Assembly (NCBI RefSeq): GCF_000519185.1
Contig: NZ_JAFA01000038.1
Coordinates: forward strand, 1-64,000
Reading direction: 5' to 3'
Origin: Paraburkholderia nodosa DSM 21604
GTDB taxonomy: Bacteria; Pseudomonadota; Gammaproteobacteria; Burkholderiales; Burkholderiaceae
Length of the DNA stretch: 64,000 bases
Made by a program: the position numbers and the translations under genes. Of the stretch, positions 8,335-17,695 are shown one piece after another. The notes below the pieces were generated by a model. It worked only from the letters and a program-made list of their open reading frames with translations, made no database searches and was not told where the DNA came from. Each line of letters opens with the position of its first letter. Within the stretch, counting starts at the first letter, position 1.

Positions 8335-8763
8335 TTGTTCCAGGGGGCGTCGGCGCTAACACTCGATGCGAAAGGACGGATGTCGATTCCGTCTCGCTAT
8401 CGGGAAGCGCTGCAACAACAGGCAGAAGGACGGGTGACGATCACCAAGCACCCGGACGGCTGCCTGTTGCTATTTCCGCGCCCCGAATGGGAAGTGTTCC
8501 GCTCGAAGGTCGCCGCCTTGCCGATGGACGCGCACTGGTGGCGCCGCATTTTTCTGGGCAATGCGTCCGACGTCGATGTCGACAGTGCGGGCCGCGTGCT
8601 CGTCTCACCTGAATTGCGTCTGGCAGCGGGAATGGAAAAGGAAGTCATGCTGCTCGGCATGGGTAGTCATTTTGAGTTGTGGGATGCGCAGACCTACGCC
8701 GCCAAGGAACAGGCGGCGATGGCGCAGGGCATGCCCGACGCCTTGAAAAATTTCACGTTCTGA
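8335..8763 (+). CDS. mraZ: Transcriptional regulator MraZ
   Basis: Ring-forming AbrB/SpoVT-fold DNA-binding protein that represses the dcw operon from repeats in its promoter. The 142-residue product has the usual length and two tandem MraZ half-domains: SALTLDAKGRMSIPSRYR near residue 6 and DVDVDSAGRVLVSPELR near 80. The only start giving the conserved MFQG N-terminus is TTG at 8335, preceded by GGGGGAG at 8324-8330; a TTG start should limit expression. First gene of the cluster, 17 bp before rsmH. Its presumed operator is at 8226-8260. Confidence 0.95.
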   Translation: MFQGASALTLDAKGRMSIPSRYREALQQQAEGRVTITKHPDGCLLLFPRPEWEVFRSKVAALPMDAHWWRRIFLGNASDVDVDSAGRVLVSPELRLAAGMEKEVMLLGMGSHFELWDAQTYAAKEQAAMAQGMPDALKNFTF

Positions 8764-8780
8764 TCGCGGTTCAAAAAGCT

Positions 8781-9734
8781 ATGGCATCTGCGATGAGACA
8801 GGGACTGCAGCATCGCACGGTGCTGCTAGACGAAGCGGTGAACGCGCTGATCACGCGCGCGGACGGCGTCTATGTGGACGGCACGTTCGGCCGCGGCGGG
8901 CACAGTCGCGCGATCCTCGGGCGTCTCGGCGAGGCCGGGCGCCTGATCGCGTTCGACAAGGACCCGCTGGCGATCGCGACGGCGCAAACCGTAAACGACG
9001 CGCGGTTTTCGATCGTGCATGAGAGTTTTGCTTCGCTGCGCGACGAGCTCGCGTCGCGCGGGGTAGGGCGTGTGTCGGGAATATTGCTGGACCTTGGCGT
9101 GTCGTCGCCGCAAGTCGACGATCCGCAGCGCGGTTTCAGTTTCCGCGCGGATGGCCCGCTCGACATGCGGATGGACCCGACGCGCGGCGAGTCCGCCGCT
9201 GACTGGCTCGCTCGGGCCACGTTGCAGGAACTGACGGAGGTAATTCGGGATTATGGGGAAGAACGGTTTGCTTTTCAGATTGCAAAGGCGCTTGTTGCTC
9301 GCCGGGCAGAGTCCGACCGTCTCGGGCCTCTCGACAGCACGGGCGAGCTTGCCCAAATCGTGGCTAACGTCGTCAAAACCCGTGAGAAGGGTAAGGACCC
9401 GGCAACCCGCACCTTTCAAGCTATACGGATTCACGTCAATCAAGAGCTTGCGGAGCTGCAGGTCGTTCTAGAAGCAGCACTGTCGTTGCTGGAACAGGGG
9501 GGGCGGCTGGTGGTCATCAGCTTTCATTCGCTCGAAGACCGGATCGTCAAGCGGTTCATGCAGGCGCACGCGAGCGCGCCGGCGGTGGACCGCCGTCTGC
9601 CGATCCGTGCCGTCGACCTGCCGAGCCCGCCGCTCAAGCTGCTCGGCCGCGTGTTCGCGAGCGACGAGGAAGTCGCCGCGAACCCGCGCGCCCGCTCGGC
9701 CGTGATGCGCACCGCGGAGCGCATCACGCCATGA
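8781..9734 (+). CDS. rsmH: 16S rRNA (cytosine-1402-N4)-methyltransferase
   Basis: S-adenosylmethionine-dependent methyltransferase that modifies C1402 in the ribosomal P site. The 317-residue protein has HRTVLLDEAV near residue 13, the SAM-binding YVDGTFGRGGHS near 30-41, the ILLDLGVSSPQ motif near 102, and the C-terminal ISFHSLEDRIVK. The start is placed at the ATG 8781 (MASAMRQ); an ATG at 8793 is also possible. An upstream in-frame extension overlaps mraZ and is not believed. Its stop overlaps the ftsL start in an ATGA junction (9731-9734), suggesting translational coupling. Confidence 0.95.
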   Translation: MASAMRQGLQHRTVLLDEAVNALITRADGVYVDGTFGRGGHSRAILGRLGEAGRLIAFDKDPLAIATAQTVNDARFSIVHESFASLRDELASRGVGRVSGILLDLGVSSPQVDDPQRGFSFRADGPLDMRMDPTRGESAADWLARATLQELTEVIRDYGEERFAFQIAKALVARRAESDRLGPLDSTGELAQIVANVVKTREKGKDPATRTFQAIRIHVNQELAELQVVLEAALSLLEQGGRLVVISFHSLEDRIVKRFMQAHASAPAVDRRLPIRAVDLPSPPLKLLGRVFASDEEVAANPRARSAVMRTAERITP

Positions 9735-10087
9735 ATCGTCTGAACATCTTCCTGCTGATCGTCGTCATGGGGTGCGCGCTTTCCGTCGTGAACGCCACCA
9801 ATCAGCAGCGTCAGATCTTCATCCAGTTGCAACGCGCGCAGTCGCAGGAGCATCAGCTTCAGCAGGACTACGCACAGCTTCAATATCAGCAAAGCGCGCT
9901 GTCGAGAACGTCGCGCATCGAACAGATCGCCACCGACTCGCTCAAGATGCAGCCCGTCACGACCGGACGCACGCAATATCTGACGCTCGCGCCCGGCAGC
10001 GCAACCGCCGTCGACGCGCCCGTGCCGACCTCGGCGCCCCCGCAGGGCGCCGCGCCCACGCCTGCCCGTCGCGGAGGCACGCGATGA
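9731..10087 (+). CDS. ftsL: Cell division protein FtsL
   Basis: Bitopic divisome protein; forms the FtsQLB complex that activates FtsWI. The 118-residue product has a short cytoplasmic start, one transmembrane segment at about residues 5-22, a periplasmic coiled coil (Gln/Leu-rich, about 25-60) and a Pro/Ala-rich tail. It begins in the ATGA overlap with rsmH and ends in another with ftsI (10084-10087). Confidence 0.93.
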   Translation: MNRLNIFLLIVVMGCALSVVNATNQQRQIFIQLQRAQSQEHQLQQDYAQLQYQQSALSRTSRIEQIATDSLKMQPVTTGRTQYLTLAPGSATAVDAPVPTSAPPQGAAPTPARRGGTR

Positions 10088-11979
10088 AAAAGGACAATCG
10101 TCGCAAGAGCGTCGCCTTCAGCGCCAATCCCATTCTCTCCGTGCGCCTGCCGATGTGGCGCTCGAAGCTCGTCGTGTTTCTGCTCTTCATGGCGTTCGTC
10201 GCGCTCGCCGCGCGCGCGTTCTGGATTCAGGGCCCGGGCAACGCGTTCTATCAGAAGCAGGGCGAAAGCCGCTACCAGCGCACGATCGAGCTGCCGGCCA
10301 CGCGCGGCAAGATTCTCGACCGCAACGGCCTCGTGCTCGCCACGAGTCTGCCCGTGCGCGCGATCTGGGCGATTCCGGAAGCCGTGCCCGACGATCTCGG
10401 CGCCGACAAGCTCAACCAGCTCGGCGCGCTGCTCGGCATGAACACGAAAGAGCTGCGCGCGAAGCTCTCCGAAGACAAGACGTTCGTCTACGTGAAGCGC
10501 CAGGTGCCGCTCGACGTCGCGCAGAAAGTGACGGCGCTCGACATCCCGGGCATTTACCAGCGCAACGAATACAAGCGCTTCTATCCGGAAGGCGACGTCA
10601 CCGCGCACTTGATCGGCTTCACCAACGTCGAGGACGAAGGCCAGGAAGGCGTCGAGCTGTCGGACCAGAAGGTGCTCGCGGGCGTGCCGGGCATTCGCCA
10701 CGTCATCAAGGACCGCATGGGCCACATCGTCGAGGACGTCGACGAAACAGTCGTGCCCCACGATGGCAAGGACGTCGAACTGTCGATCGACAGCAAGATT
10801 CAGTACATCGCCTATTCGAACCTGAAAGCCGCCGTCGAGAAGTTCAAGGCCAAGGCCGGCGCCGCGATGGTGGTGGACGTGCGCACGGGCGAAGTGCTCG
10901 CGCTCGTGAACTATCCGACCTACAACCCGAACGACCGCACGCACCTCACGGGCGAGCAGTTGCGCAACCGCATTCTCACCGATGTGTTCGAGCCGGGCTC
11001 GATCATGAAGCCCTTCACGGTGTCGCTCGCGCTCGATCTGCACCGCGTCTCGCCGAGTACACTGGTAGATACGGGCCCGGGGCACTTCACGCTCGACGGC
11101 GCGACCATCACCGACGACGCAGCGTTCGGCGTCCTCACGGTCGGTGGCGTGATCCAGAAGTCGAGCAACATCGGCGCGACCAAGATCGCGATGACGCTCA
11201 AGCCCGAAGAAATGTGGGACATGTACACCAGCATCGGTCTCGGTCAGGCGCCGAAGGTCGGGTTCCCCGGCGCGGCGGCGGGCCGCTTGCGTCCGTGGAA
11301 AAGCTGGCGCCGCATCGAGCAGGCGACGATGTCCTACGGCTACGGCCTCTCCGTTTCGCTGTTCCAGCTTGCGCGCGCGTACACGGCGATCGCGCACGAC
11401 GGCCAGATTCTGCCGGTGACGATCTTCCGCCACCCGGGCGACACGCAGCCGGTGCAGGGCACCCAGGTCTTCGCGCCGACCACGGCGCGTGAAGTGCGCA
11501 CGATGCTGGAGAGCGTGGTGTCGAAGGACGGCACCTCGCCCGACGCCGCCGTGCCCGGCTACCGTGTGGGCGGCAAGTCCGGTACGGCGTACAAGCACGG
11601 CCCGCACGGCTACGATCATTCGAAGTATCGCGCGTCGTTCGTCGGCATGGCGCCGATGCCGAATCCGCGCATCGTCGTGGCCGTCACGGTCGACGAGCCG
11701 ACGGCCGGCAGCCACTTCGGCGGCGCGGTGTCGGGTCCGGTGTTCTCGGGCATCGTCGGCGATACGCTGCGCTCGCTCAACGTCCCGCCGGACATGCCGG
11801 TGAAGCAGCTCGTCGTCGAGGACAACAGCGCCGCCGGCGCCTCGGCCCCGGCCGTCGCGAACGCGCCCGCTGCGCCTGTGAAGCACGTGGCGAACACGAG
11901 CGCCGCGAAAAGCGCCGCAGCCGCGCATCACATGACCGTCGCGGACAACGCGAAAAATCGACCCGGAGTCGTCCGATGA
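10084..11979 (+). CDS. ftsI: Peptidoglycan D,D-transpeptidase FtsI (PBP3)
   Basis: Septal class B penicillin-binding protein that crosslinks new peptidoglycan made by FtsW. The 631-residue protein has an N-terminal transmembrane anchor (about 24-41), the pedestal domain with RGKILDRNG near 70, and a transpeptidase domain whose catalytic motifs are Ser306-x-x-Lys309 (SIMK), Ser360-x-Asn and Lys498-Ser-Gly. The Pro/Ala-rich C-terminal tail after about 575 is extra to E. coli FtsI. The ATG at 10084 overlaps the ftsL stop; the gene ends in an ATGA overlap with murE. Confidence 0.97.
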   Translation: MKKDNRRKSVAFSANPILSVRLPMWRSKLVVFLLFMAFVALAARAFWIQGPGNAFYQKQGESRYQRTIELPATRGKILDRNGLVLATSLPVRAIWAIPEAVPDDLGADKLNQLGALLGMNTKELRAKLSEDKTFVYVKRQVPLDVAQKVTALDIPGIYQRNEYKRFYPEGDVTAHLIGFTNVEDEGQEGVELSDQKVLAGVPGIRHVIKDRMGHIVEDVDETVVPHDGKDVELSIDSKIQYIAYSNLKAAVEKFKAKAGAAMVVDVRTGEVLALVNYPTYNPNDRTHLTGEQLRNRILTDVFEPGSIMKPFTVSLALDLHRVSPSTLVDTGPGHFTLDGATITDDAAFGVLTVGGVIQKSSNIGATKIAMTLKPEEMWDMYTSIGLGQAPKVGFPGAAAGRLRPWKSWRRIEQATMSYGYGLSVSLFQLARAYTAIAHDGQILPVTIFRHPGDTQPVQGTQVFAPTTAREVRTMLESVVSKDGTSPDAAVPGYRVGGKSGTAYKHGPHGYDHSKYRASFVGMAPMPNPRIVVAVTVDEPTAGSHFGGAVSGPVFSGIVGDTLRSLNVPPDMPVKQLVVEDNSAAGASAPAVANAPAAPVKHVANTSAAKSAAAAHHMTVADNAKNRPGVVR

Positions 11980-13526
11980 ACGCCACGCGCACCCAGCATC
12001 CCGCGCACCGGCAGATCGCGGACGCGCTCGCATGGCTGCGCGCGCGCGTCGCGCCCGCAGCCGGCCTGCACGCCGATACGCGCTCGCTCAAGCCGGGCGA
12101 CGTGTTTCTCGCCTACGCCGTCGAGGGCGCGGACAACCGCCCGCACATCGCCAATGCGATCGAGCGTGGCGCCGCTGCCGTGCTGTATCAGCCGGAAGGC
12201 TATGCGGGCGAACAGCTCGACGCGTCGATTGCGCTGGCCGTGCCGCAGCTCGACGTGCTCGCGGGCGAAATCGCCAGCGGCTGGTATGGCGACCCGAGCG
12301 ATGCCATGCTCGTGGTCGGCGTGACGGGCACGAACGGCAAGACGTCGTGCAGCCAGTGGATCGCTTCGGCGTTCACGGCCATCGGCCAGAAGTGCGCGAT
12401 CGTCGGCACGCTGGGCACGGGCTTTCCGGGCCAGCTCGTGCATACGGGCTTCACCACGCCCGACGCGCCGCAACTGCAACGCAGCCTCGCGCAATTGCGC
12501 AGCGCTGGCGCACAGGCGATTGCGATGGAAGTCTCCTCGCACGCGCTGCATCAAGGCCGCGTGAACGGGACCTCGTTCGACATCGCCGTCTTCACGAATC
12601 TCACGCAGGACCATCTCGACTACCACCACACCTTCGAGGCCTACGAGGCCGCGAAGGCGCGGCTGTTCGCATGGCCGGGCCTGCGCGCCGCGATCGTCAA
12701 CGCCGACGACGCAGCGGGGCGCCGCCTGATCGCCGCGACGCGCGGCAAGGCTCGCACGATTGCGTATAGCGTGGCGACGCCCGCCGCCGACGCAGTCGTT
12801 GCCGACGCGTGGCTGCGTGCGAGCGACGTGCGAGCGACTGCCACCGGCACGGCGTTCCATCTGGAAACGTCGGATTGGGGCGAGGCGCAAGTCGAGGCGC
12901 ATGTTCTCGGCCTATTCAACGTGAGTAATCTGCTCGGCGTGCTCGGCGCGCTGCTTGCCGCGAATGTGCCGCTCGTCGCGACGCTCAACGAGCTCTCCAA
13001 GCTGCAGCCGGTGAACGGCCGCATGGAGCGTCTTGGCGGCCGCGCCGATCACGACGAGCCGCTTGTCGTGATCGATTACGCGCATACGCCGGACGCGCTC
13101 GAAAAAACGCTCGAGGCGCTGCGCCCGATGGCGGCCGCACGCGGCGGCCAGCTCATCTGCATGTTCGGCTGCGGCGGCGATCGCGACGCGACCAAGCGCC
13201 CGCTCATGGGGGCGATCGCGGAACGCCTCGCCGACCAGGTCGTCGTGACGAGCGATAACCCGCGCAGCGAATCGCCCACCGCAATCATCGAGCAGATCGC
13301 GCAAGGCATGCGCGACGCCGCGAAGGCGCGCCGCATCGAGGATCGCGCGAGCGCGATCCTGCAAGCGGTGCGCGGCGCGGCGCGCGAAGACGTCGTCGTG
13401 CTGGCCGGCAAAGGCCACGAGGCGACCCAGGAAATCATGGGCAAGAAGCGCGCGTTTTCCGATCAGGACCACGCGCGGCTTGCACTCGCCGCCCGTGCCA
13501 CGCACGGGCGCGGAGGTGGTGAATGA
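11976..13526 (+). CDS. murE: UDP-MurNAc-L-Ala-D-Glu:meso-diaminopimelate ligase
   Basis: Cytoplasmic Mur ligase adding meso-diaminopimelate as the third residue of the stem peptide. 516 residues. The N-terminal UDP-binding domain has DTRSLKPGDVF near 29, the ATP P-loop is GVTGTNGKTS near 115-124, and the substrate-specificity motif DNPR lies at 427-430, diagnostic for diaminopimelate rather than lysine. Both ends are ATGA overlaps (with ftsI and murF). Confidence 0.96.
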   Translation: MNATRTQHPAHRQIADALAWLRARVAPAAGLHADTRSLKPGDVFLAYAVEGADNRPHIANAIERGAAAVLYQPEGYAGEQLDASIALAVPQLDVLAGEIASGWYGDPSDAMLVVGVTGTNGKTSCSQWIASAFTAIGQKCAIVGTLGTGFPGQLVHTGFTTPDAPQLQRSLAQLRSAGAQAIAMEVSSHALHQGRVNGTSFDIAVFTNLTQDHLDYHHTFEAYEAAKARLFAWPGLRAAIVNADDAAGRRLIAATRGKARTIAYSVATPAADAVVADAWLRASDVRATATGTAFHLETSDWGEAQVEAHVLGLFNVSNLLGVLGALLAANVPLVATLNELSKLQPVNGRMERLGGRADHDEPLVVIDYAHTPDALEKTLEALRPMAAARGGQLICMFGCGGDRDATKRPLMGAIAERLADQVVVTSDNPRSESPTAIIEQIAQGMRDAAKARRIEDRASAILQAVRGAAREDVVVLAGKGHEATQEIMGKKRAFSDQDHARLALAARATHGRGGGE

Positions 13527-14959
13527 CGATGCTTTCCCTGCGGGAAGCCGCGGCGCTGATTCCCGGCGCGAGCGTCCTCGGCGACGAGAACGCCACGTTC
13601 GAGCGCATTTCGACCGACAGCCGCACCACGGGCCCCGGCGATCTCTTCGTCGCGCTCAAAGGTGACCGCTTCGACGCCCACGACTTTCTCGGCGAGGTCG
13701 CGAATCGCCACGTGAGCGCGGCGCTCGTTTCGCGCAGTCCTGGCGACTGGCGCATTCCCGCGCTGCGCGTGGACGACACGCGCAAGGCGCTCGGCGCACT
13801 CGCGCTCGGCTGGCGCCGCCGCTTCTCGATGCCGCTCGTCGCCGTGACGGGCAGCAACGGCAAGACGACGGTCAAGGAAATGATCGCGTCGATCTTTGCG
13901 GCGGCCGTTGGAGAAAATTTGCGTCTCGCGACCACCGGAAACCTCAATAACGACATCGGCGTGCCGTTAACGTTGCTGCGTTTGAGCGGCGCTCATCGGC
14001 TGGCGGTGGTCGAACTCGGCATGAATCACCCGGGCGAGACCGAGTTGCTCGCGAAATTCGCCGAGCCGACGGTCGCGGTGGTGAACAACGCGCAGCGCGA
14101 GCATCAGGAATTCATGGCGACGGTGGAAGCCGTCGCGCTCGAGCATGCGAGCGTGATTCATGCGCTCAAGCCCACGGGCGTCGCGGTGTTTCCCGCCGAC
14201 GATGCCTACGCGAGCATCTGGCGCGTGGCGGCGACGGGTTCGCGCATTCTCGACTTCGCGCTGCATACGGATACGAGTGCGGTGGAAGCGGCAGTCACCG
14301 GCAAGCTCGTTGACAAGCTCGGGGGCAACCGTCTCGCGATCGCGACGACGGAAGGCCATCTCGAAGTGGAGTTGAAGGTGCTGGGCGCTCACAACGCGCG
14401 CAACGCGCTCGCGGCCACGGCGGCGGCGATGGCGTCGGGCGTCTCGCTCGAAGCGATCGGCCGCGGGCTCGAGGCGTTCGAGCCGGTAAAGGGCCGCTTG
14501 CAGGTGAAGCGCGCGGCGCTTGGCGAGATGACGGGCGCGACGGTGATCGACGACACCTACAACGCGAACCCCGATTCGGTGCGTGCGGCGATCGACGTGC
14601 TGGCTTCGCGCGTGTCGCCGCGCGTACTCGTGCTCGCAGACATGGGCGAAGTCGGCGACGACGGTCCCGCATTTCACCGCGAGGTGGGCGCTTACGCGAA
14701 GGAACGCGGCATCGACGCGCTCTACACGCTCGGCGACGCGGCGCGTGACAGCGCGGCGGCGTTCGGCGCTCAGGCGCTGCATGCCGCCGACGTGGGCGAA
14801 CTCGTGCAAGCGCTGGCTGGTGCCGGTTACGGCGCTGGTGCAACGATTCTCGTGAAAGGTTCGCGCTTCATGCAGATGGAACGCGTGGTGGCGGCATTGA
14901 CGAGCCCGAAAGCGAATCCGCAAAACCCTGCGCCGGACACCAAGTCCGGTGCGCACTGA
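13523..14959 (+). CDS. murF: UDP-MurNAc-tripeptide:D-alanyl-D-alanine ligase
   Basis: Cytoplasmic Mur ligase that adds the D-Ala-D-Ala dipeptide made by Ddl, completing the UDP-MurNAc-pentapeptide. 478 residues with the STDSRTTGPGDLFVAL substrate motif near residue 30, the ATP-binding VTGSNGKTTVKEM near 110, NHPGE near 170 and DDTYNANPDS near 345. It starts within the murE stop (ATGA at 13523). The mraY start follows after 20 bp. Confidence 0.96.
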   Translation: MTMLSLREAAALIPGASVLGDENATFERISTDSRTTGPGDLFVALKGDRFDAHDFLGEVANRHVSAALVSRSPGDWRIPALRVDDTRKALGALALGWRRRFSMPLVAVTGSNGKTTVKEMIASIFAAAVGENLRLATTGNLNNDIGVPLTLLRLSGAHRLAVVELGMNHPGETELLAKFAEPTVAVVNNAQREHQEFMATVEAVALEHASVIHALKPTGVAVFPADDAYASIWRVAATGSRILDFALHTDTSAVEAAVTGKLVDKLGGNRLAIATTEGHLEVELKVLGAHNARNALAATAAAMASGVSLEAIGRGLEAFEPVKGRLQVKRAALGEMTGATVIDDTYNANPDSVRAAIDVLASRVSPRVLVLADMGEVGDDGPAFHREVGAYAKERGIDALYTLGDAARDSAAAFGAQALHAADVGELVQALAGAGYGAGATILVKGSRFMQMERVVAALTSPKANPQNPAPDTKSGAH

Positions 14960-14979
14960 AATACGAAGGAATACAAGGC

Positions 14980-16149
14980 ATGCTACTGGCGCTGGCGCAA
15001 TGGCTGCAGAATGACGCAAGCTTCTTGCGCGTGTTCAGTTATCTGACGTTCCGTGCGGTGATGGCCACCATCACCGCGATGGCGATCGGGCTTTTTCTCG
15101 GCCCGTGGGTGATCCGCAAGCTCACCGCAATGAAGGTCGGCCAGGCCGTGCGTACGGACGGCCCGCAAACTCACCTCGTGAAGTCCGGCACGCCCACCAT
15201 GGGCGGCGTGCTCATTCTGCTGGGCATCGCGGTTTCCACCTTGCTGTGGGGCGACCTCACGAACCGCTTCATCTGGATCGTGATGCTCGTCACGTTCGGC
15301 TTTGGCGCGATCGGCTGGGTCGACGACTATCGCAAGGTCGTCTACAAGGACCCGCGCGGCATGTCTTCGCGCGAGAAGTACTTCTGGCAGTCGGTGATCG
15401 GTCTGTTCGCGGCGGTGTACCTCGCGTTCAGCGTCTCCGAAGCGAGCAACGTGCGCGTGTTCGATCTCTTCATGGCGTGGGTGCGTAGCGGCCTGTCGAT
15501 GGGCCTGCCCGCGCGCGCCGACTTGCTGCTGCCGTTCCTCAAGTCGATCAGCTATCCGCTCGGCGTGTGGGGCTTCATCGCGCTCACGTATTTCGTGATC
15601 GTCGGCGCGAGCAACGCCGTGAACCTCACCGATGGCCTCGATGGTCTCGTGATCATGCCGGTCGTGCTGGTCGGCGCATCGCTCGGCGTGTTCGCCTATG
15701 TGATGGGCAGCTCGGTCTACTCGAAGTATCTGCTCTTCCCGCATATTGCCGGAGCTGGCGAACTGCTCATCTTCTGTTCGGCGATGGGCGGGGCAGGGCT
15801 CGCGTTCCTCTGGTTCAACACGTATCCGGCTCAGGTATTCATGGGCGACGTGGGCGCGCTCGCACTCGGTGGCGCGCTTGGAACCATTGCGGTGATCGTG
15901 CGTCAGGAAATCGTGCTCTTCATCATGGGCGGCATCTTCGTCGCGGAGACGCTCTCCGTGATGCTGCAGGTCACCTGGTTCAAGTACACGAAAAAGCGTT
16001 ACGGCGAAGGGCGCCGCATCTTCAAGATGGCGCCGCTGCATCACCATTTCGAGCTGTCTGGCTGGAAGGAAACGCAGGTTGTCGTGCGTTTCTGGGTCAT
16101 CACGCTGATGCTGTGTCTGATCGGTCTGTCCACGCTCAAGCTGCGTTGA
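14980..16149 (+). CDS. mraY: Phospho-N-acetylmuramoyl-pentapeptide transferase
   Basis: Polytopic inner-membrane enzyme that moves phospho-MurNAc-pentapeptide onto undecaprenyl phosphate, giving lipid I. The 389-residue product has about ten transmembrane helices. Signatures are GTPTMGG near 70, the DDxxK-type WVDDYRK near 112, NLTDGLDGL near 215, FMGDVGAL near 287 and the cytoplasmic HHHFE loop near 350. A modest ribosome site (AAGGAAT) precedes the ATG at 14980. Confidence 0.97.
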   Translation: MLLALAQWLQNDASFLRVFSYLTFRAVMATITAMAIGLFLGPWVIRKLTAMKVGQAVRTDGPQTHLVKSGTPTMGGVLILLGIAVSTLLWGDLTNRFIWIVMLVTFGFGAIGWVDDYRKVVYKDPRGMSSREKYFWQSVIGLFAAVYLAFSVSEASNVRVFDLFMAWVRSGLSMGLPARADLLLPFLKSISYPLGVWGFIALTYFVIVGASNAVNLTDGLDGLVIMPVVLVGASLGVFAYVMGSSVYSKYLLFPHIAGAGELLIFCSAMGGAGLAFLWFNTYPAQVFMGDVGALALGGALGTIAVIVRQEIVLFIMGGIFVAETLSVMLQVTWFKYTKKRYGEGRRIFKMAPLHHHFELSGWKETQVVVRFWVITLMLCLIGLSTLKLR

Positions 16150-16177
16150 GCCTCTAAGTAAGCAAGGGAAGCAAGCG

Positions 16178-17695
16178 ATGTTTGGCGAGAAGTTTCGGGA
16201 TCGGCAAAAGCCGATGGTGCTCGTGCTGGGACTCGGGGAATCGGGTCTCGCGATGGCGCGCTGGTGCGCGCGGCATGGTTGCCGCCTGCGCATTGCCGAC
16301 ACGCGCGAAGTGCCGCCCAATCTTCCCGAACTCGCCGCGCGTGGCATCGACGCCGATTTCGTCGGCGGTCCGTTCACGACGGCGCTGCTCGACGGCGTGG
16401 AACTCGTCGCGATCAGCCCGGGCCTCTCGCCGCTCGCCGAAGATCTCGTGCCGCTGATCGCGGCGGCGCGCGAGCGCGGCGTCGAAGTGTGGGGCGAACT
16501 CGAACTCTTCGCGCAGGCGCTGCGCCATCTCGGCGAGAGCGGCTACGCACCGAAGGTGCTCGCCATCACCGGCACGAACGGCAAGACCACCACGACGAGC
16601 CTCACAGGCATGCTCTGCGAGCGCGCGGGCAAGCGCGTCGCGGTGGCGGGCAACATCAGCCCGGCCATGCTCGACAAGCTCGCCGAAGCCATCGACAACA
16701 CTGCGCTGCCCGACGTCTGGGTGCTCGAACTGTCGAGCTTCCAGCTGGAGACGGCGCACACGTTCGAGCCGGACGCCGCGGCGGTCCTCAACATCACGCA
16801 GGACCATCTCGACTGGCACGGCGGCCTCGACGCCTACGCGGCCGCGAAGGGCCGCATCTTCGGGCCGCGCACGACGCGCGTGCTCAACCGCGACGACGCG
16901 CGCGTCATGTCGCTCGCGAGCGTGAAGGCGAGCGGCGACGCGAAGGTCGTGACCTTCGGCCTGAACGAACCCGAGAACGACGGCGACCTGGGTCTGTTGC
17001 GCGAGAACGGCATGCAGTGGCTCGTGCAGGCGCACGATCTCGATGCGGCCGACGTGCCTGTGTCCCCGCGTCGCCGCAAGCAGCAGGAAGCGGCGCCCGT
17101 GAATCTCGGCATGAAGCGCCTCATGCCGGCCGACGCCCTGCGCATTCGCGGTCTGCACAATGCGGCCAACGCGCTCGCGGCGTTCGCGCTCACGCGCGCG
17201 ATCGACCTGGCGCCCGCGCCGCTTCTGCACGGCCTGCGCGAATATCGCGGCGAGCCGCATCGCGTGGAGCTGATCGCATCGATCGACGGCATCGACTACG
17301 TGGACGACAGCAAGGGCACGAATGTGGGCGCGACGGTCGCGGCGCTCGACGGCCTCGCGCAGCGCGCGGTGCTGATCGCTGGCGGCGACGGCAAGGGCCA
17401 GGACTTCGATCCGCTCGCAGCGCCCGTGGCGCGCTGGTGCCGCGCCGTAATGTTGATCGGGCGCGACGCGTCGAAGATCCGCGCGGCGCTCGAAGAAACA
17501 GGCATCGCGATGAGCGACCACGCGACGCTCGAAGAAGCCACGCGCGCGGCGGCGGCGCTCGCGCAACCCGGTGACGTCGTACTGCTTTCGCCCGCTTGCG
17601 CGAGCCTCGACATGTTCCGCAACTACGCCCATCGCGCGGCTGTGTTCCACGACACCGTAGAAGAAATCGCCGCAGAACGGGGGACGATGATATGA
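16178..17695 (+). CDS. murD: UDP-MurNAc-L-alanine:D-glutamate ligase
   Basis: Cytoplasmic Mur ligase adding D-glutamate to UDP-MurNAc-L-Ala. 505 residues, longer than E. coli MurD (438). Signatures: LGLGESGLAMARW near 14-26, ATP site ITGTNGKTTTT near 130, QDHLDWHG near 208 and DDSKGTNVGAT near 372. The extra length lies mostly in a Glu/Asp- and Arg/Lys-rich insertion at about 265-315. It follows mraY by 28 bp and overlaps ftsW in an ATGA junction. Confidence 0.95.
   Translation: MFGEKFRDRQKPMVLVLGLGESGLAMARWCARHGCRLRIADTREVPPNLPELAARGIDADFVGGPFTTALLDGVELVAISPGLSPLAEDLVPLIAAARERGVEVWGELELFAQALRHLGESGYAPKVLAITGTNGKTTTTSLTGMLCERAGKRVAVAGNISPAMLDKLAEAIDNTALPDVWVLELSSFQLETAHTFEPDAAAVLNITQDHLDWHGGLDAYAAAKGRIFGPRTTRVLNRDDARVMSLASVKASGDAKVVTFGLNEPENDGDLGLLRENGMQWLVQAHDLDAADVPVSPRRRKQQEAAPVNLGMKRLMPADALRIRGLHNAANALAAFALTRAIDLAPAPLLHGLREYRGEPHRVELIASIDGIDYVDDSKGTNVGATVAALDGLAQRAVLIAGGDGKGQDFDPLAAPVARWCRAVMLIGRDASKIRAALEETGIAMSDHATLEEATRAAAALAQPGDVVLLSPACASLDMFRNYAHRAAVFHDTVEEIAAERGTMI

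Noticed and set aside
8679..8780. Upstream extension of rsmH by 34 codons
   Set aside because: It overlaps mraZ and family N-termini match the ATG at 8781.
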